Assembly (NCBI GenBank): GCA_902775375.1
Contig: CACYLU010000011.1
Coordinates: 1 to 64,000 of the forward strand
Length of the DNA stretch: 64,000 nt
Direction: 5' to 3'
Source: an uncultured Bacteroidales bacterium
GTDB lineage: Bacteria; Bacteroidota; Bacteroidia; Bacteroidales; Bacteroidaceae
A program made the position numbers and the translations under genes. Positions 25,654 through 34,239 of this stretch are shown here, one piece after another; position 1 is the stretch's first letter, and every line of letters starts with the position of its first letter. The notes beneath the pieces are model-generated. The model had not been told where the DNA came from. It did no database searches and saw only the letters and a list, made by a program, of their open reading frames with translations.

Positions 25654-27672
25654 ATGGAAGACAGAGAGTTGACATTTTGGGAACACCTTGATGTGTTACG
25701 ATGGGCACTGGCCCGTATTGTGGGATTGTGGTTCGTACTGGCAATAGGATTCTTTATAGCCATGCCATATATTTTCGACCCTGTCATCATGGGGCCGTGC
25801 CACGACAACTTTGTCTTCTATGCGTTCTTACGAAAGATCGGTGAGATGTTCAACTTGACGGGTGATTTTTTTACCCAGCGGTTTGATATCAAACTGCAGA
25901 ACATCAACTTAGCTGCACCTTTCTTTGTGCATCTCACCACATCATTCGTACTTTCTATCGTTATTCTGGTTCCCTATATCTTCTGGGAAATCTGGCTTTT
26001 CATCCGGCCTGCTCTCTATCCTAACGAGGCAGCCGGTGTTCGCAAAGCGCTGCTATTAGGCAACATTATGTTCTATATTGGTATGGCTGTGGGCTATTTC
26101 ATGGTCTACCCGCTAGCTTTGCGCTTCCTCTCGACCTATGACCTGAGTGACAATATCGATACCCTCATCTCGCTGAATTCCTATATAGATAATTTCATGA
26201 TGTTGGTTCTGGCGATGGGCATTGCATTCGAGTTGCCTTTGGTTACTTGGCTGCTCTCTCTGTTTGGGTTGCTTACCCGAAGCACATTGCGCGAGTACCG
26301 ACGCCATGCGTTGGTAGTGATAGTTATTGCCTCGGCCATCATTACTCCTACTGGCGACCCATTCACACTGACTGCTGTGGCATTGCCTCTTTATGCACTC
26401 TACGAACTGAGTATCTTCATGGTGAAAGAAGATAAAGAGGAAGATGATGACTCTTCTACGGCTAAAGGCACTGATGGAAGCAATAGTGATGGTCCTAAGC
26501 CTGCTTTGGAAAAGAAACCTGATGGAGGCGGTACTCCTGATTCTCCTACTGCTGAGGCTAAAGATATAAAGCCAGAGGATAAGGATATTAAAGAAACTTT
26601 CCGCTTGCAGCGTGAGGCAGCAGAACAAGCCAAAGTGGAAGCAAAAAACAAAGCCCTGCAAGAACGGTTGGATAAAGCAGCTGCTGCTACTGGTGTGGCT
26701 GGTGCTGCGGCTGAAACTTCCGATGCTGCTGACGTTACCACAAAAGAACTGACAGCTAATGCAGATCCTTCTGTTAAGGATGCTTTGGCTGAGGCTAAAG
26801 GAGCAACTGTTGTAAAGAAGAAACGTGAACCTCGCATGGTCATCATCAACGATGAGATTTATTGGGAAGAAGGCCCAGAAGTGGATGTTGTTGAAGATAC
26901 ACCAGCTGAGGAGCAAAAGGCTGAAGAACTGCCAGCAGAGAATAAAGAAACTGATAAGAATACACCAACTGAAGATGCTAGTGATTCTGCAGGAGAATCA
27001 ACTTCTGAGGAAACTACAATTCCTGAAACAACGCAAGAAGAATCAGCAGTTGCAGAACCAACAGCAGAAGCACCAACGAAGGGAACTATGGCTGAAGGAA
27101 CTGCTACAGAAAAAGTCCCTGCTGATACGGCAGTAAAAGATACGCCAACTGAAGGGGTTTCAGAAACATCTTCTTTGAATGTATCTGCTGAAAGCCCATT
27201 GGCTGACCCCTCTATGCAGGAATCCTTCTACAAGCCTAAAGTAATAAATGAACCTTATTACGATGATCCGGAAGCAATGCCTGACCTCAGCAACTATTAT
27301 GCTGAGACACATCGAGAGATAGCAGAGGAGGAAGCTGCCGAAGCATTGGCCAATAAGTCACAAGAGGTTGCATCTTTGGCAGATGCCATTCCATCTGCGG
27401 CAGATATTCACGTCAGCCCATCAACCAACAGTATTGTCGAGCAGGCACGCTTGGCTGCGGAGAATGCCCGTAAGGCTGCTGAGCAAGCAGTAAAAGCAGC
27501 TCAAGAAGCTGCACGTATCGCAGAAAAGACAGCTAGAGCCGCCGAGGAAGCTGCTAAGGCTGCAGCTGAACAAGCAGCCAAAACTGCTGCTGAAGAAGCT
27601 GCTAAAGCTACTGCACAGTCAACCATTGATGTCAGTGGCATCCGTTATGACTACGGCAGATTCAATAGTTAA
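25654..27672 (+). CDS. tatC: TatC with a ~410-residue C-terminal extension
   Basis: Residues 1 to about 257 are a complete TatC: N-terminal FWEHLDVLRW (the E-x-L-x-x-L-R type motif), six membrane segments, PYIFWEIWLFIRPALYPNE, and FELPL at the site of the E. coli Phe-Glu pair. TatC normally ends here (250-280 residues). This protein continues to 672. The tail is acidic and rich in Ala, Glu, Pro and Thr. It includes a basic-hydrophobic patch KKKREPRMVIINDEIYW (about 387-403) and a final alanine-rich helix (about 593-655) of repeated AAEEA/KAAAE units, and ends IRYDYGRFNS. Since the C-terminus of TatC faces the cytoplasm, the tail should be cytoplasmic. The frame is open throughout, with no stop or shift. 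Its last 26-47 nt overlap the helicase gene. Confidence 0.93.
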   Translation: MEDRELTFWEHLDVLRWALARIVGLWFVLAIGFFIAMPYIFDPVIMGPCHDNFVFYAFLRKIGEMFNLTGDFFTQRFDIKLQNINLAAPFFVHLTTSFVLSIVILVPYIFWEIWLFIRPALYPNEAAGVRKALLLGNIMFYIGMAVGYFMVYPLALRFLSTYDLSDNIDTLISLNSYIDNFMMLVLAMGIAFELPLVTWLLSLFGLLTRSTLREYRRHALVVIVIASAIITPTGDPFTLTAVALPLYALYELSIFMVKEDKEEDDDSSTAKGTDGSNSDGPKPALEKKPDGGGTPDSPTAEAKDIKPEDKDIKETFRLQREAAEQAKVEAKNKALQERLDKAAAATGVAGAAAETSDAADVTTKELTANADPSVKDALAEAKGATVVKKKREPRMVIINDEIYWEEGPEVDVVEDTPAEEQKAEELPAENKETDKNTPTEDASDSAGESTSEETTIPETTQEESAVAEPTAEAPTKGTMAEGTATEKVPADTAVKDTPTEGVSETSSLNVSAESPLADPSMQESFYKPKVINEPYYDDPEAMPDLSNYYAETHREIAEEEAAEALANKSQEVASLADAIPSAADIHVSPSTNSIVEQARLAAENARKAAEQAVKAAQEAARIAEKTARAAEEAAKAAAEQAAKTAAEEAAKATAQSTIDVSGIRYDYGRFNS

Positions 27673-30670
27673 ACGCTTGCGAGTAACCTTTCTGCATAGA
27701 GACGAACAATTTCTCTATGTGCATTCAGATGAGCATCCATCAGATACTCTTCTGAGAGTATGCTATGCATTGGTGGATGTCAATGCTGAGTTTAATGATA
27801 CCATAGAACTGCTTTGGCCACAGGCACAGCTTAACCTTTTGGATGTAAGTATCGATGAAGAAGGAGCACTCATCCCCAAATTCATTGTGTTAGAACCCGA
27901 TTATCTGGTAGATGCGAGTTCGTTGGCAGAATGTTATAAGAACTATGGCGCTCATCCTGCCAATTACCTCATGTCGAGGTTGACACCTTCTGAGAATACC
28001 ATCCCTTTGTTATTAGGTAACATTGCCAATACTTTCCTTGACGAATGTATTTACAACGACGATCCAGATTATAAAGAGAGCATGGTGAAGGCTTTCCGCC
28101 AGCATCCTGTCAGTATCTCTGCGTGTACTGATTTGCAGGATACTGATAAGGAGCGTGCGTTTGCTCAAGACTGCGTAAAGCATTTCCGCAACATTCAGCA
28201 GACGGTAACTGTCACTTTCCGTGAATCAGGTTATCAGTTGAACAAGGCAGATGCCGTATTGGAGCCCTCCTACATTTGTGAGGCACTGGGCATACAAGGC
28301 CGTCTCGACTATATGCAGCGTGATATGCATGCTTTTATAGAAATGAAGTCGGGCAAGGCTGATGAGTTCACTATGCCCGGACATGTGTTGCCTCGCGAGA
28401 ATAACCTGATGCAGATGCTGCTCTACCAAGCCATGCTGGAATATACCATGGGCATGGAGCACAGTAAGACCAAGGCTTATTTGTTCTACACTCGTTATCC
28501 TATGCTTTATCCAGCTTCTCCTTCATGGACGATGGTACATCGCATCATCAATCTACGCAATCGCATTGTGGCGATGGATTATCTAGTACAGGCTCATAAT
28601 GACGAACGCTATACCGCTGAGGTCTTGGCGCAAATCAATCCTACTACACTCAATGAACAACGGCTTAGTAGCAAGCTATGGACCAACTACCAGGAACCTC
28701 AGATTACATCTTTCCAACACCGCTTGCAGCAACTCACAACCTTGGAACGCAGCTACTTCTATACACTCTACAATTTCATTACGCGCGAACTATATACTTC
28801 AAAGACTGCTGGTGCCTCAGATGCTGAAGGCCGCAAGGGACAGGCAACTCAGTGGCTCGACACTTTTGAGGATAAACTTGATACTGGGGAGATCGTGGCT
28901 GACTTGCAAATTATAGAAAACCATGCAGATGATATCTCCAATCCATACATCGTTCTTGTAAGGAAGCAGTCTGTTTCACTTTCTATCTCTTCAGGACGGC
29001 GTGAGCAGAGCGATGCTCAGTTTTCAGTGTTTAACTTCCGTGAGGGAGATGCCGTTGTCCTTTATCGTAGAGACACAGCCGATGCCAATGTCACTAACCA
29101 GCTATTGTTCAAAGGTTCGATAGAAGAGATTCGTCCGGATGGCTCCTGGAAGATATCACTCCGCCAACCACAGCGCAACCCTAAAGTACTGCCACTTGAT
29201 AGTCATTATACCTTTGAGCACGACTATATGGATACCACTTCCCGTTCTATGTACCAAGGCTTGTCACTCTTTCTGCAAGCATCACAAAAGCGGCGTGATT
29301 TGCTATTGGGACAACGCCCACCCATGCACGATGCCCGTTATGATAAAGCTATCCAGCAAGCTAAAGATGATTTTCAGCGCATCACCCAAAAGGCGTTGGC
29401 AGCTAAAGACTTTTTCTTGTTGGTGGGTCCCCCTGGCACAGGCAAGACCTCGATGGCTCTTCGCAGTATGGTGGATGCTTTCCATCAGCGTAAGAAACAG
29501 ATTTTGTTGCTGAGCTATACCAATAGGGCGGTAGATGAGATTTGTAAGATGTTGGGCAAACTGAATGTGAATTATATTCGTATAGGATCAATTGCTGCTT
29601 GTGCTGAGCCCTATCGCCCTTATCTTCTAGAGCGCCAGGTGACGTCTTGCGGCAATCGTAGTGAGGTTGTAGGACTTTTGAAGAATTGCAGTATCTTCGT
29701 TAGTACTACATCCACTCTGTCTGCTCGTACTTCCTTATTCAATATTAAGCACTTTGATGTAGCCTTGATTGATGAGGCTACCCAGATACTCGAGCCACAA
29801 CTGTTGGGTTTGCTTTGCATGAAAGATGGTCAGGGGCGCGATGCCATCGACAAGTTTATCCTTATTGGCGACCACAAGCAGTTACCGGCTGTAGTGCTGC
29901 AACCCGCTTCCGCTTCTGAGGTCAAGAACCCATTGCTTCGTTCCATCGGACTTACCAACCTTAAAGACTCCCTCTTCGAGAGATTATACAGAAATAGCTC
30001 TAAACTTACCTCTACAGACAGAGTGAGTAACCCACATGTTGATATGCTCACTCGTCAAGGCCGTATGCACCCTGATGTAGCACGGTTTGCCAACAATGCT
30101 TTCTATGAGGGGAAGCTCGAACCTGTTGGCTTGCCTCATCAGTTGGACAAGATAGAGCAGCGTACAAAGTTCTTCGTTTCAACTCCTGAACCTTCTACCA
30201 ATTCGCACAAGATCAACCATAGTGAGGCGACTATCGCTGCCCAAATCGCTGCCGCCATTTATCGGCAGAGTGAAAATTTTGATACACAGCATACATTGGG
30301 CATCATCACACCCTATCGCAGTCAGATTGCCTTGATACGCAGCGAACTGGCTAAATTGTCTATTCCTGCGTTGAATGATATTACCATTGATACTGTTGAA
30401 CGCTATCAAGGCAGTGAGCGCGATGTCATCATCTATAGTTTCTGTGTCAATCGTTCTTGGCAGTTAGATCAACTATGCAACCTTACCGAAGACAATGGTC
30501 ACCTTATCGACCGTAAGCTCAATGTAGCACTGACGCGTGCCCGTAAGCAACTGTTTCTTATTGGAGTGCCTAAATTGCTGCACCAACATCCTATTTACCA
30601 TAGGTTGTTGCAATACTATATAGAAAACCAATCAATTATTAACAATCAAAATACTGAAAATCATGAATGA
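27647..30670 (+). CDS. Dna2-like nuclease-superfamily 1 helicase
   Basis: This protein is about 1007 residues from the ATG at 27647; an earlier in-frame ATG at 27626 is possible. The N-terminal third carries a RecB/Cas4-type nuclease pattern: GRLDY, then FIEMKSGK (D...ExK), then QMLLYQ (QxxxY). The C-terminal half is a UPF1-like SF1 helicase with Walker A GPPGTGKT (about residue 600), Walker B IDEATQ, GDHKQLPAV, QGRMHPDVARF, ERYQGSERDVI and ALTRARKQLF. This matches the Dna2 layout and suggests a role in processing DNA ends or flaps. I see no cysteine set typical of an Fe-S nuclease of this class. The gene starts inside the tatC 3' end. Confidence 0.85.
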   Translation: MTTADSIVKRLRVTFLHRDEQFLYVHSDEHPSDTLLRVCYALVDVNAEFNDTIELLWPQAQLNLLDVSIDEEGALIPKFIVLEPDYLVDASSLAECYKNYGAHPANYLMSRLTPSENTIPLLLGNIANTFLDECIYNDDPDYKESMVKAFRQHPVSISACTDLQDTDKERAFAQDCVKHFRNIQQTVTVTFRESGYQLNKADAVLEPSYICEALGIQGRLDYMQRDMHAFIEMKSGKADEFTMPGHVLPRENNLMQMLLYQAMLEYTMGMEHSKTKAYLFYTRYPMLYPASPSWTMVHRIINLRNRIVAMDYLVQAHNDERYTAEVLAQINPTTLNEQRLSSKLWTNYQEPQITSFQHRLQQLTTLERSYFYTLYNFITRELYTSKTAGASDAEGRKGQATQWLDTFEDKLDTGEIVADLQIIENHADDISNPYIVLVRKQSVSLSISSGRREQSDAQFSVFNFREGDAVVLYRRDTADANVTNQLLFKGSIEEIRPDGSWKISLRQPQRNPKVLPLDSHYTFEHDYMDTTSRSMYQGLSLFLQASQKRRDLLLGQRPPMHDARYDKAIQQAKDDFQRITQKALAAKDFFLLVGPPGTGKTSMALRSMVDAFHQRKKQILLLSYTNRAVDEICKMLGKLNVNYIRIGSIAACAEPYRPYLLERQVTSCGNRSEVVGLLKNCSIFVSTTSTLSARTSLFNIKHFDVALIDEATQILEPQLLGLLCMKDGQGRDAIDKFILIGDHKQLPAVVLQPASASEVKNPLLRSIGLTNLKDSLFERLYRNSSKLTSTDRVSNPHVDMLTRQGRMHPDVARFANNAFYEGKLEPVGLPHQLDKIEQRTKFFVSTPEPSTNSHKINHSEATIAAQIAAAIYRQSENFDTQHTLGIITPYRSQIALIRSELAKLSIPALNDITIDTVERYQGSERDVIIYSFCVNRSWQLDQLCNLTEDNGHLIDRKLNVALTRARKQLFLIGVPKLLHQHPIYHRLLQYYIENQSIINNQNTENHE

Positions 30671-31061
30671 AGTTTTAGCTTATTTGAAAGAGTGTGGTGC
30701 TTTCTTCCTTGCTACTAATGAGGGAGACCAGCCGCGTGTGCGTCCTTTTGGCGCAGTAGAGATTATCGATGGCCGTCTGTATATCATGACAGGGAAGGTG
30801 AAAGATGTGTTCAAACAGATGGATGCCAATGCCAAGATAGAGATTTGCGGCATGAAGGCTTCTGGTGCCGAGTGGATGCGACTGTCTGGCAAAGCTGTGA
30901 ATGATGACACTCTGTCGGTAAAGGAAAAGTTTCTCGAATTGAACCCTGAGTTGAAATCCATGTATAAGGCAGATGATGGCAATATGGCAGTACTCTACAT
31001 TACCGAAGCCAAGGCTACCTTCTATTCATTTACTGAAGCTCCGAGAGTTATTTCTTTCTGA
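30663..31061 (+). CDS. Pyridoxamine 5'-phosphate oxidase-like flavin-binding protein
   Basis: This 132-residue protein has the split-barrel flavin-binding fold: an N-terminal helix MNEVLAYLKECG, FFLATNEGDQPRVRPFGA, then LYIMTGKVKDVFKQM and AEWMRLSGKAV. Small members of this family bind FMN or F420 and reduce varied substrates; the specific role is unknown. It overlaps the helicase stop by 8 nt, so it is translated from the same transcript. A hairpin with a T-run follows at 31088-31118. Confidence 0.85.
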   Translation: MNEVLAYLKECGAFFLATNEGDQPRVRPFGAVEIIDGRLYIMTGKVKDVFKQMDANAKIEICGMKASGAEWMRLSGKAVNDDTLSVKEKFLELNPELKSMYKADDGNMAVLYITEAKATFYSFTEAPRVISF

Positions 31062-31087
31062 CTTATCTAATAATAGATAATCACTTG

Positions 31088-31118
31088 GGGTGTAGCGCTT
31101 TTTGCCGCACCCTTTTTT
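31088..31118 (+). terminator. Terminator of the murF-alr/tat/helicase operon
   Basis: GGGTG (31088-31092) pairs with CACCC (31108-31112), followed by TTTTTT (31113-31118). A short but typical intrinsic terminator shortly after the flavin-protein stop. Confidence 0.6.
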
Positions 31119-31265
31119 GCTGCTATACTACCACAGCCAATCAGTCTCTTAGCTGTCATAGTGGTCTGTTTACTAATTATAGATAAGACAGAAGCCTTCC
31201 AAGTGTGGCAACGAAAAAGGAGTTAAAAGATCTTCTCCATATTAGCGTCATGAGGGATTATTTAT

Positions 31266-31273
31266 TAACTTTG
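31266..31273 (+). promoter_or_regulatory. -7 element before the MmcQ/YjbR gene
   Basis: TAACTTTG, a perfect -7 element, lies 39 nt before the ATG at 31313. It falls inside the reading frame that would start at 31205, which supports the downstream start. Confidence 0.5.
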
Positions 31274-31312
31274 CAATTGATATTCGAAACAGATAAATCG
31301 GAATTTAGCAGA

Positions 31313-31684
31313 ATGAACATAGAAGACTATCGCGAGTATTGCCTGTCGTTGGGAGCAGACGTAGAGGAGAAACTGCCTTTCCAGAAGTTTAAGAATGGTG
31401 AGGGAGTATTGGTGTTCTATGTGTCAGGCCACATGTTCTCTTTCTTCTACTGCAATGATTTCTCTGTCGTCTCGCTCAAATGCCAGCCAGAGCGCATTGA
31501 AGATTTGAAAGCACAGCATGAAAGTATAGGCAATCCTTACAATGAATCGCCCAAGCATTGGATTGGCATCAATCCTAGTACAGCTCCAGAGGGTCTGCTG
31601 AAGGAACTTACAAGCAACTCTTACGAGATAGTAAAAGCGAAGTATAAGGAAAGGAAAGAAGTAGATTCAAAAGAGGTTTCTTAA
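31313..31684 (+). CDS. MmcQ/YjbR-family protein
   Basis: This protein is about 123 residues from the ATG at 31313. It begins MNIEDYREYCLSLG and ends with HWIGINPST...SYEIVKAKY, the pattern of the MmcQ/YjbR (CyaY-like fold, probable DNA-binding) family. I chose 31313 because it gives the usual family length and N-terminus and lies just after a -7 element. An in-frame start at 31205 would add 36 residues that the family lacks. Function is not known. Confidence 0.85.
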   Translation: MNIEDYREYCLSLGADVEEKLPFQKFKNGEGVLVFYVSGHMFSFFYCNDFSVVSLKCQPERIEDLKAQHESIGNPYNESPKHWIGINPSTAPEGLLKELTSNSYEIVKAKYKERKEVDSKEVS

Positions 31685-31692
31685 CGAAGAAT

Positions 31693-31761
31693 ATGTACCA
31701 AGAAGATGATGTAGCAATAGACTTCTTCATGGACTGCCTGATAGACAGAATAAAGTTGTAG
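31693..31761 (+). CDS. Possible 22-residue peptide ORF
   Basis: ATG at 31693 opens a 22-codon frame, MYQEDDVAIDFFMDCLIDRI followed by KL, stopping at TAG 31759-31761 inside the terminator stem. It lies 8 nt after the MmcQ/YjbR stop. It is acidic with a hydrophobic C-terminal half. No family is recognised. It may be a translated small protein or chance. Confidence 0.25.
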   Translation: MYQEDDVAIDFFMDCLIDRIKL

Positions 31762-31791
31762 CGTGGCAATTGATGTCACGCTACAACTTTT
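31755..31791. terminator. Terminator between the MmcQ/YjbR and GH35 genes
   Basis: An 11-bp perfect stem, GTTGTAGCGTG (31755-31765) with CACGCTACAAC (31777-31787), and an 11-nt loop, followed by TTTT on the plus strand. It lies between convergent genes and may act in both directions. Confidence 0.75.
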
Positions 31792-31797
31792 CTATTA

Positions 31798-33555
31798 TCA
31801 ATACTCAAACATCTTGATGCGGTAGATGCCCACCTGACCAACGGGGATGGTGGCTACGCTGAAGCTGGCTTCGTCACCATTGAGTCGATGACGCAGTTCT
31901 TTGCCGTTAGCATCGAAAGTGAGCTGATCAACCGAAGCGTATGAGATATGTTCTGCCTTGCTCTTGGGACCCTTCTCGATTACTACTGAAAGGCCACCAA
32001 TGCCACCTGCCATGAGGAACTCATCCTCGCCAGTTTGTATCACCAGTAATCCGGCTGCAACATCTGACTGCTTGACTTCATCCAAACTCATGCCAAACAG
32101 ATTCTCTGCTCCTTGGGTAGATGAACGCCTGATGGAGATGGTATATTTGCCCATATCTATTTTGTCGGTGGTCTTGTTCTTGTTGATAAACAATCCGTCC
32201 ATCTTATCCGTATATTGGTATTTCAGGATTTCAGGCATGATGTTCTTCAATGCTCCATATGCCAGCTGGATGGAATTATCGTTCTCGTCAGCATTGTTGA
32301 AATACCAGTTGCCATCGATGCCGAAAGGAGAGTAGCACAGGGCATCATACTTGCCATATACATAGAATGCTCGGGCAGCTGCACTTGGGTCAACGGTGGT
32401 TTCAGGGATAAATAGTGGGTTGCCTGAGAACTTATATTCCTTAGCCACCCAGTCGATGAAATCAACGATATAGATATCGGGAGCAAAGAAATCAACAGCA
32501 GGAGCAGCAGCACGCCATACATCAAAAGTATGAGCAAATGGGGCACCAGAAGGATATTTGCCTGGCTCTGGGCCTGATTCTTGTTTCATCCAGGCATTGA
32601 CATACATTGGGATGGGGTATTCAGCTTTGCCTTGACGGGTTACTTCACCCACATACTTGGCATAGTTCCATGCACTGAACAGCTCTTCGGTATAATAAGG
32701 ATAGGTGGTCTGCCATTCGGTAGAACCTTCCTTGAAATCAGGCTTTGGCTGGCCTTTGCCAAACACCTCTTCCCAACTACCTTTCTCCTTGTAGCCATTC
32801 TCCTTCCATACTTTCTGCAACTGAGGGTGCAGCTCGTTCTTGTGTGCCTTGAGGTAGGCAATCAACTCAGCTGGTACCTGACTGTTGAATGCTTTGTTGG
32901 CAGCGTCGCTGTAGTCGCGTTGGCTGTGGTTAACGCCTGGTCGCATGAAAGTGCCCATGTTGAACATGCCCAACTCGTTCTCAACCTGCATCATCACTAC
33001 CGTATGGTCTTTGCTGTCCACCTCTTTGATATGGCGCATCAGTGCAGCGTATGCCTTGGCATCAGCCTTCATGGCGTTCTCACTCATTGGTGAGATCATG
33101 TTCAGGGTCACACCATCACTGGTCTTGGCGCGTGGGAAGCGCTTGCTGTCCTTTTTTACCCATTCAGGAGCGTAGGTCGATTCAGTGTTCTTCCATGAAG
33201 CAAACCAGATAAGTACCAGCTTGAGGTTTTCCTTGCGGGCACCCTCGATGATGCTATCTACCAACTCATATTCGTACTGTCCCTCTACAGGTTCAAATAA
33301 CTCCCAGGAAACAGTGGCGATAACCGTGTTCAGGTTCTTGTTGGCCATCTTCTTCCAGATAGGGGCAATGTAGTGGGCACTGCCTGCTGATGAGTTATGC
33401 AACTCGCCTCCTAACATCAGGAAAGGTTTTCCGTCAACAATGAGTTGTGTACCTTGCGCATTCTTCTGCATACGAGGCATGTTGGCATCTTGTGCTAAGG
33501 CGAATGTCGCCATTACAGAGAGCGACAAAGCTAAAAAGATTTTTCTCATTTTCAT
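31798..33555 (-). CDS. Secreted GH35 beta-galactosidase-like glycosidase
   Basis: This 585-residue protein has a signal peptide (cleavage near ALA/QD, residue 21). A (beta/alpha)8 barrel follows with FLMLGGELHNSS, TVIATVSWELFEPVEGQYEY, the acid/base Glu in MMQVENELG, and a probable nucleophile Glu in IPETTVD. A C-terminal beta-domain of the DUF5597 kind found in Bacteroidales GH35 enzymes completes it. It probably removes beta-linked galactose from glycans in the periplasm. It is the last gene of the DPP-IV/lipA/methylase/HAD run, 16 nt after the HAD gene. Confidence 0.88.
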   Translation of the reverse strand: MKMRKIFLALSLSVMATFALAQDANMPRMQKNAQGTQLIVDGKPFLMLGGELHNSSAGSAHYIAPIWKKMANKNLNTVIATVSWELFEPVEGQYEYELVDSIIEGARKENLKLVLIWFASWKNTESTYAPEWVKKDSKRFPRAKTSDGVTLNMISPMSENAMKADAKAYAALMRHIKEVDSKDHTVVMMQVENELGMFNMGTFMRPGVNHSQRDYSDAANKAFNSQVPAELIAYLKAHKNELHPQLQKVWKENGYKEKGSWEEVFGKGQPKPDFKEGSTEWQTTYPYYTEELFSAWNYAKYVGEVTRQGKAEYPIPMYVNAWMKQESGPEPGKYPSGAPFAHTFDVWRAAAPAVDFFAPDIYIVDFIDWVAKEYKFSGNPLFIPETTVDPSAAARAFYVYGKYDALCYSPFGIDGNWYFNNADENDNSIQLAYGALKNIMPEILKYQYTDKMDGLFINKNKTTDKIDMGKYTISIRRSSTQGAENLFGMSLDEVKQSDVAAGLLVIQTGEDEFLMAGGIGGLSVVIEKGPKSKAEHISYASVDQLTFDANGKELRHRLNGDEASFSVATIPVGQVGIYRIKMFEY

Positions 33556-33571
33556 AGTAATCAGATTATAA

Positions 33572-34225
33572 TTATTTCATTATTGTTTGTCTCAATTCCG
33601 CCACGTTATCTACAATGTGTTGCGGATGGAAAGGCTCCAGTTCAGTGCGAGGACGAAAGCCCCAAGTCACGCCACAGGTTTCAACACCAGCATTAAGTCC
33701 TGTCTGCATATCCACTCCCGAATCGCCCACATACAGCACATCGGCTTTGTCAACTCCAGTAGCCTGCAAGATGTCAAACACAATCTGTGGGTCGGGCTTG
33801 ATATTGATGCCTTCACGCTGACCTAATACTGCTGAGAACCTGATGGATGGATACAACTCGCCAATGATCTTGGTGGTTGCTTCCTGGTATTTGTTGCTGG
33901 CTACAGCCAGTAAGATTCCTTCGGTTTGCAATGCTTCCAGCAATTCAACCATCCCAGGGTAGGGACGGCTCAGGTCAGTGTTATGGGCATTATAATAAGG
34001 AATGAACTCACGCCTCACACGCAGCACGTTTTCATCTGTTTTCTCGCCTTCGGGCAGAGAACGACGGAACAGGTTGTTGATACCGTTGCCAACTCTGAAC
34101 TTGTAGCTCTCAATATCGTGGGTAGGGTATCCCAGTTTCTCCAACGCATAGTTGGTACAAGCTCCCAGGTCGGCTATGGTATTGATCAGTGTGCCGTCTA
34201 AGTCAAATATGATGAGTTTCTTCAT
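33572..34225 (-). CDS. HAD-family phosphatase, phosphoglycolate phosphatase-like
   Basis: This 217-residue HAD hydrolase has motif I FDLDGTLINT (nucleophile Asp9), motif II VASNK, a lysine at KPDP and motif III YVGDSGVDMQTGLNAG. The cap type and length fit Gph-like phosphatases, which dephosphorylate 2-phosphoglycolate or similar small substrates. Substrate not determined. It lies between the methylase and GH35 genes. Confidence 0.85.
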   Translation of the reverse strand: MKKLIIFDLDGTLINTIADLGACTNYALEKLGYPTHDIESYKFRVGNGINNLFRRSLPEGEKTDENVLRVRREFIPYYNAHNTDLSRPYPGMVELLEALQTEGILLAVASNKYQEATTKIIGELYPSIRFSAVLGQREGINIKPDPQIVFDILQATGVDKADVLYVGDSGVDMQTGLNAGVETCGVTWGFRPRTELEPFHPQHIVDNVAELRQTIMK

Positions 34226-34239
34226 AGGTTACAATTTTC

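Noticed and set aside
26113-26916. 267-codon minus-strand ORF opposite tatC
   Set aside because: It is antisense to the TatC core and tail; the Ser/Phe-rich product reflects the Glu/Ala-rich sense codons. It does not weaken the reading of the TatC tail, which is in frame with a complete TatC core.
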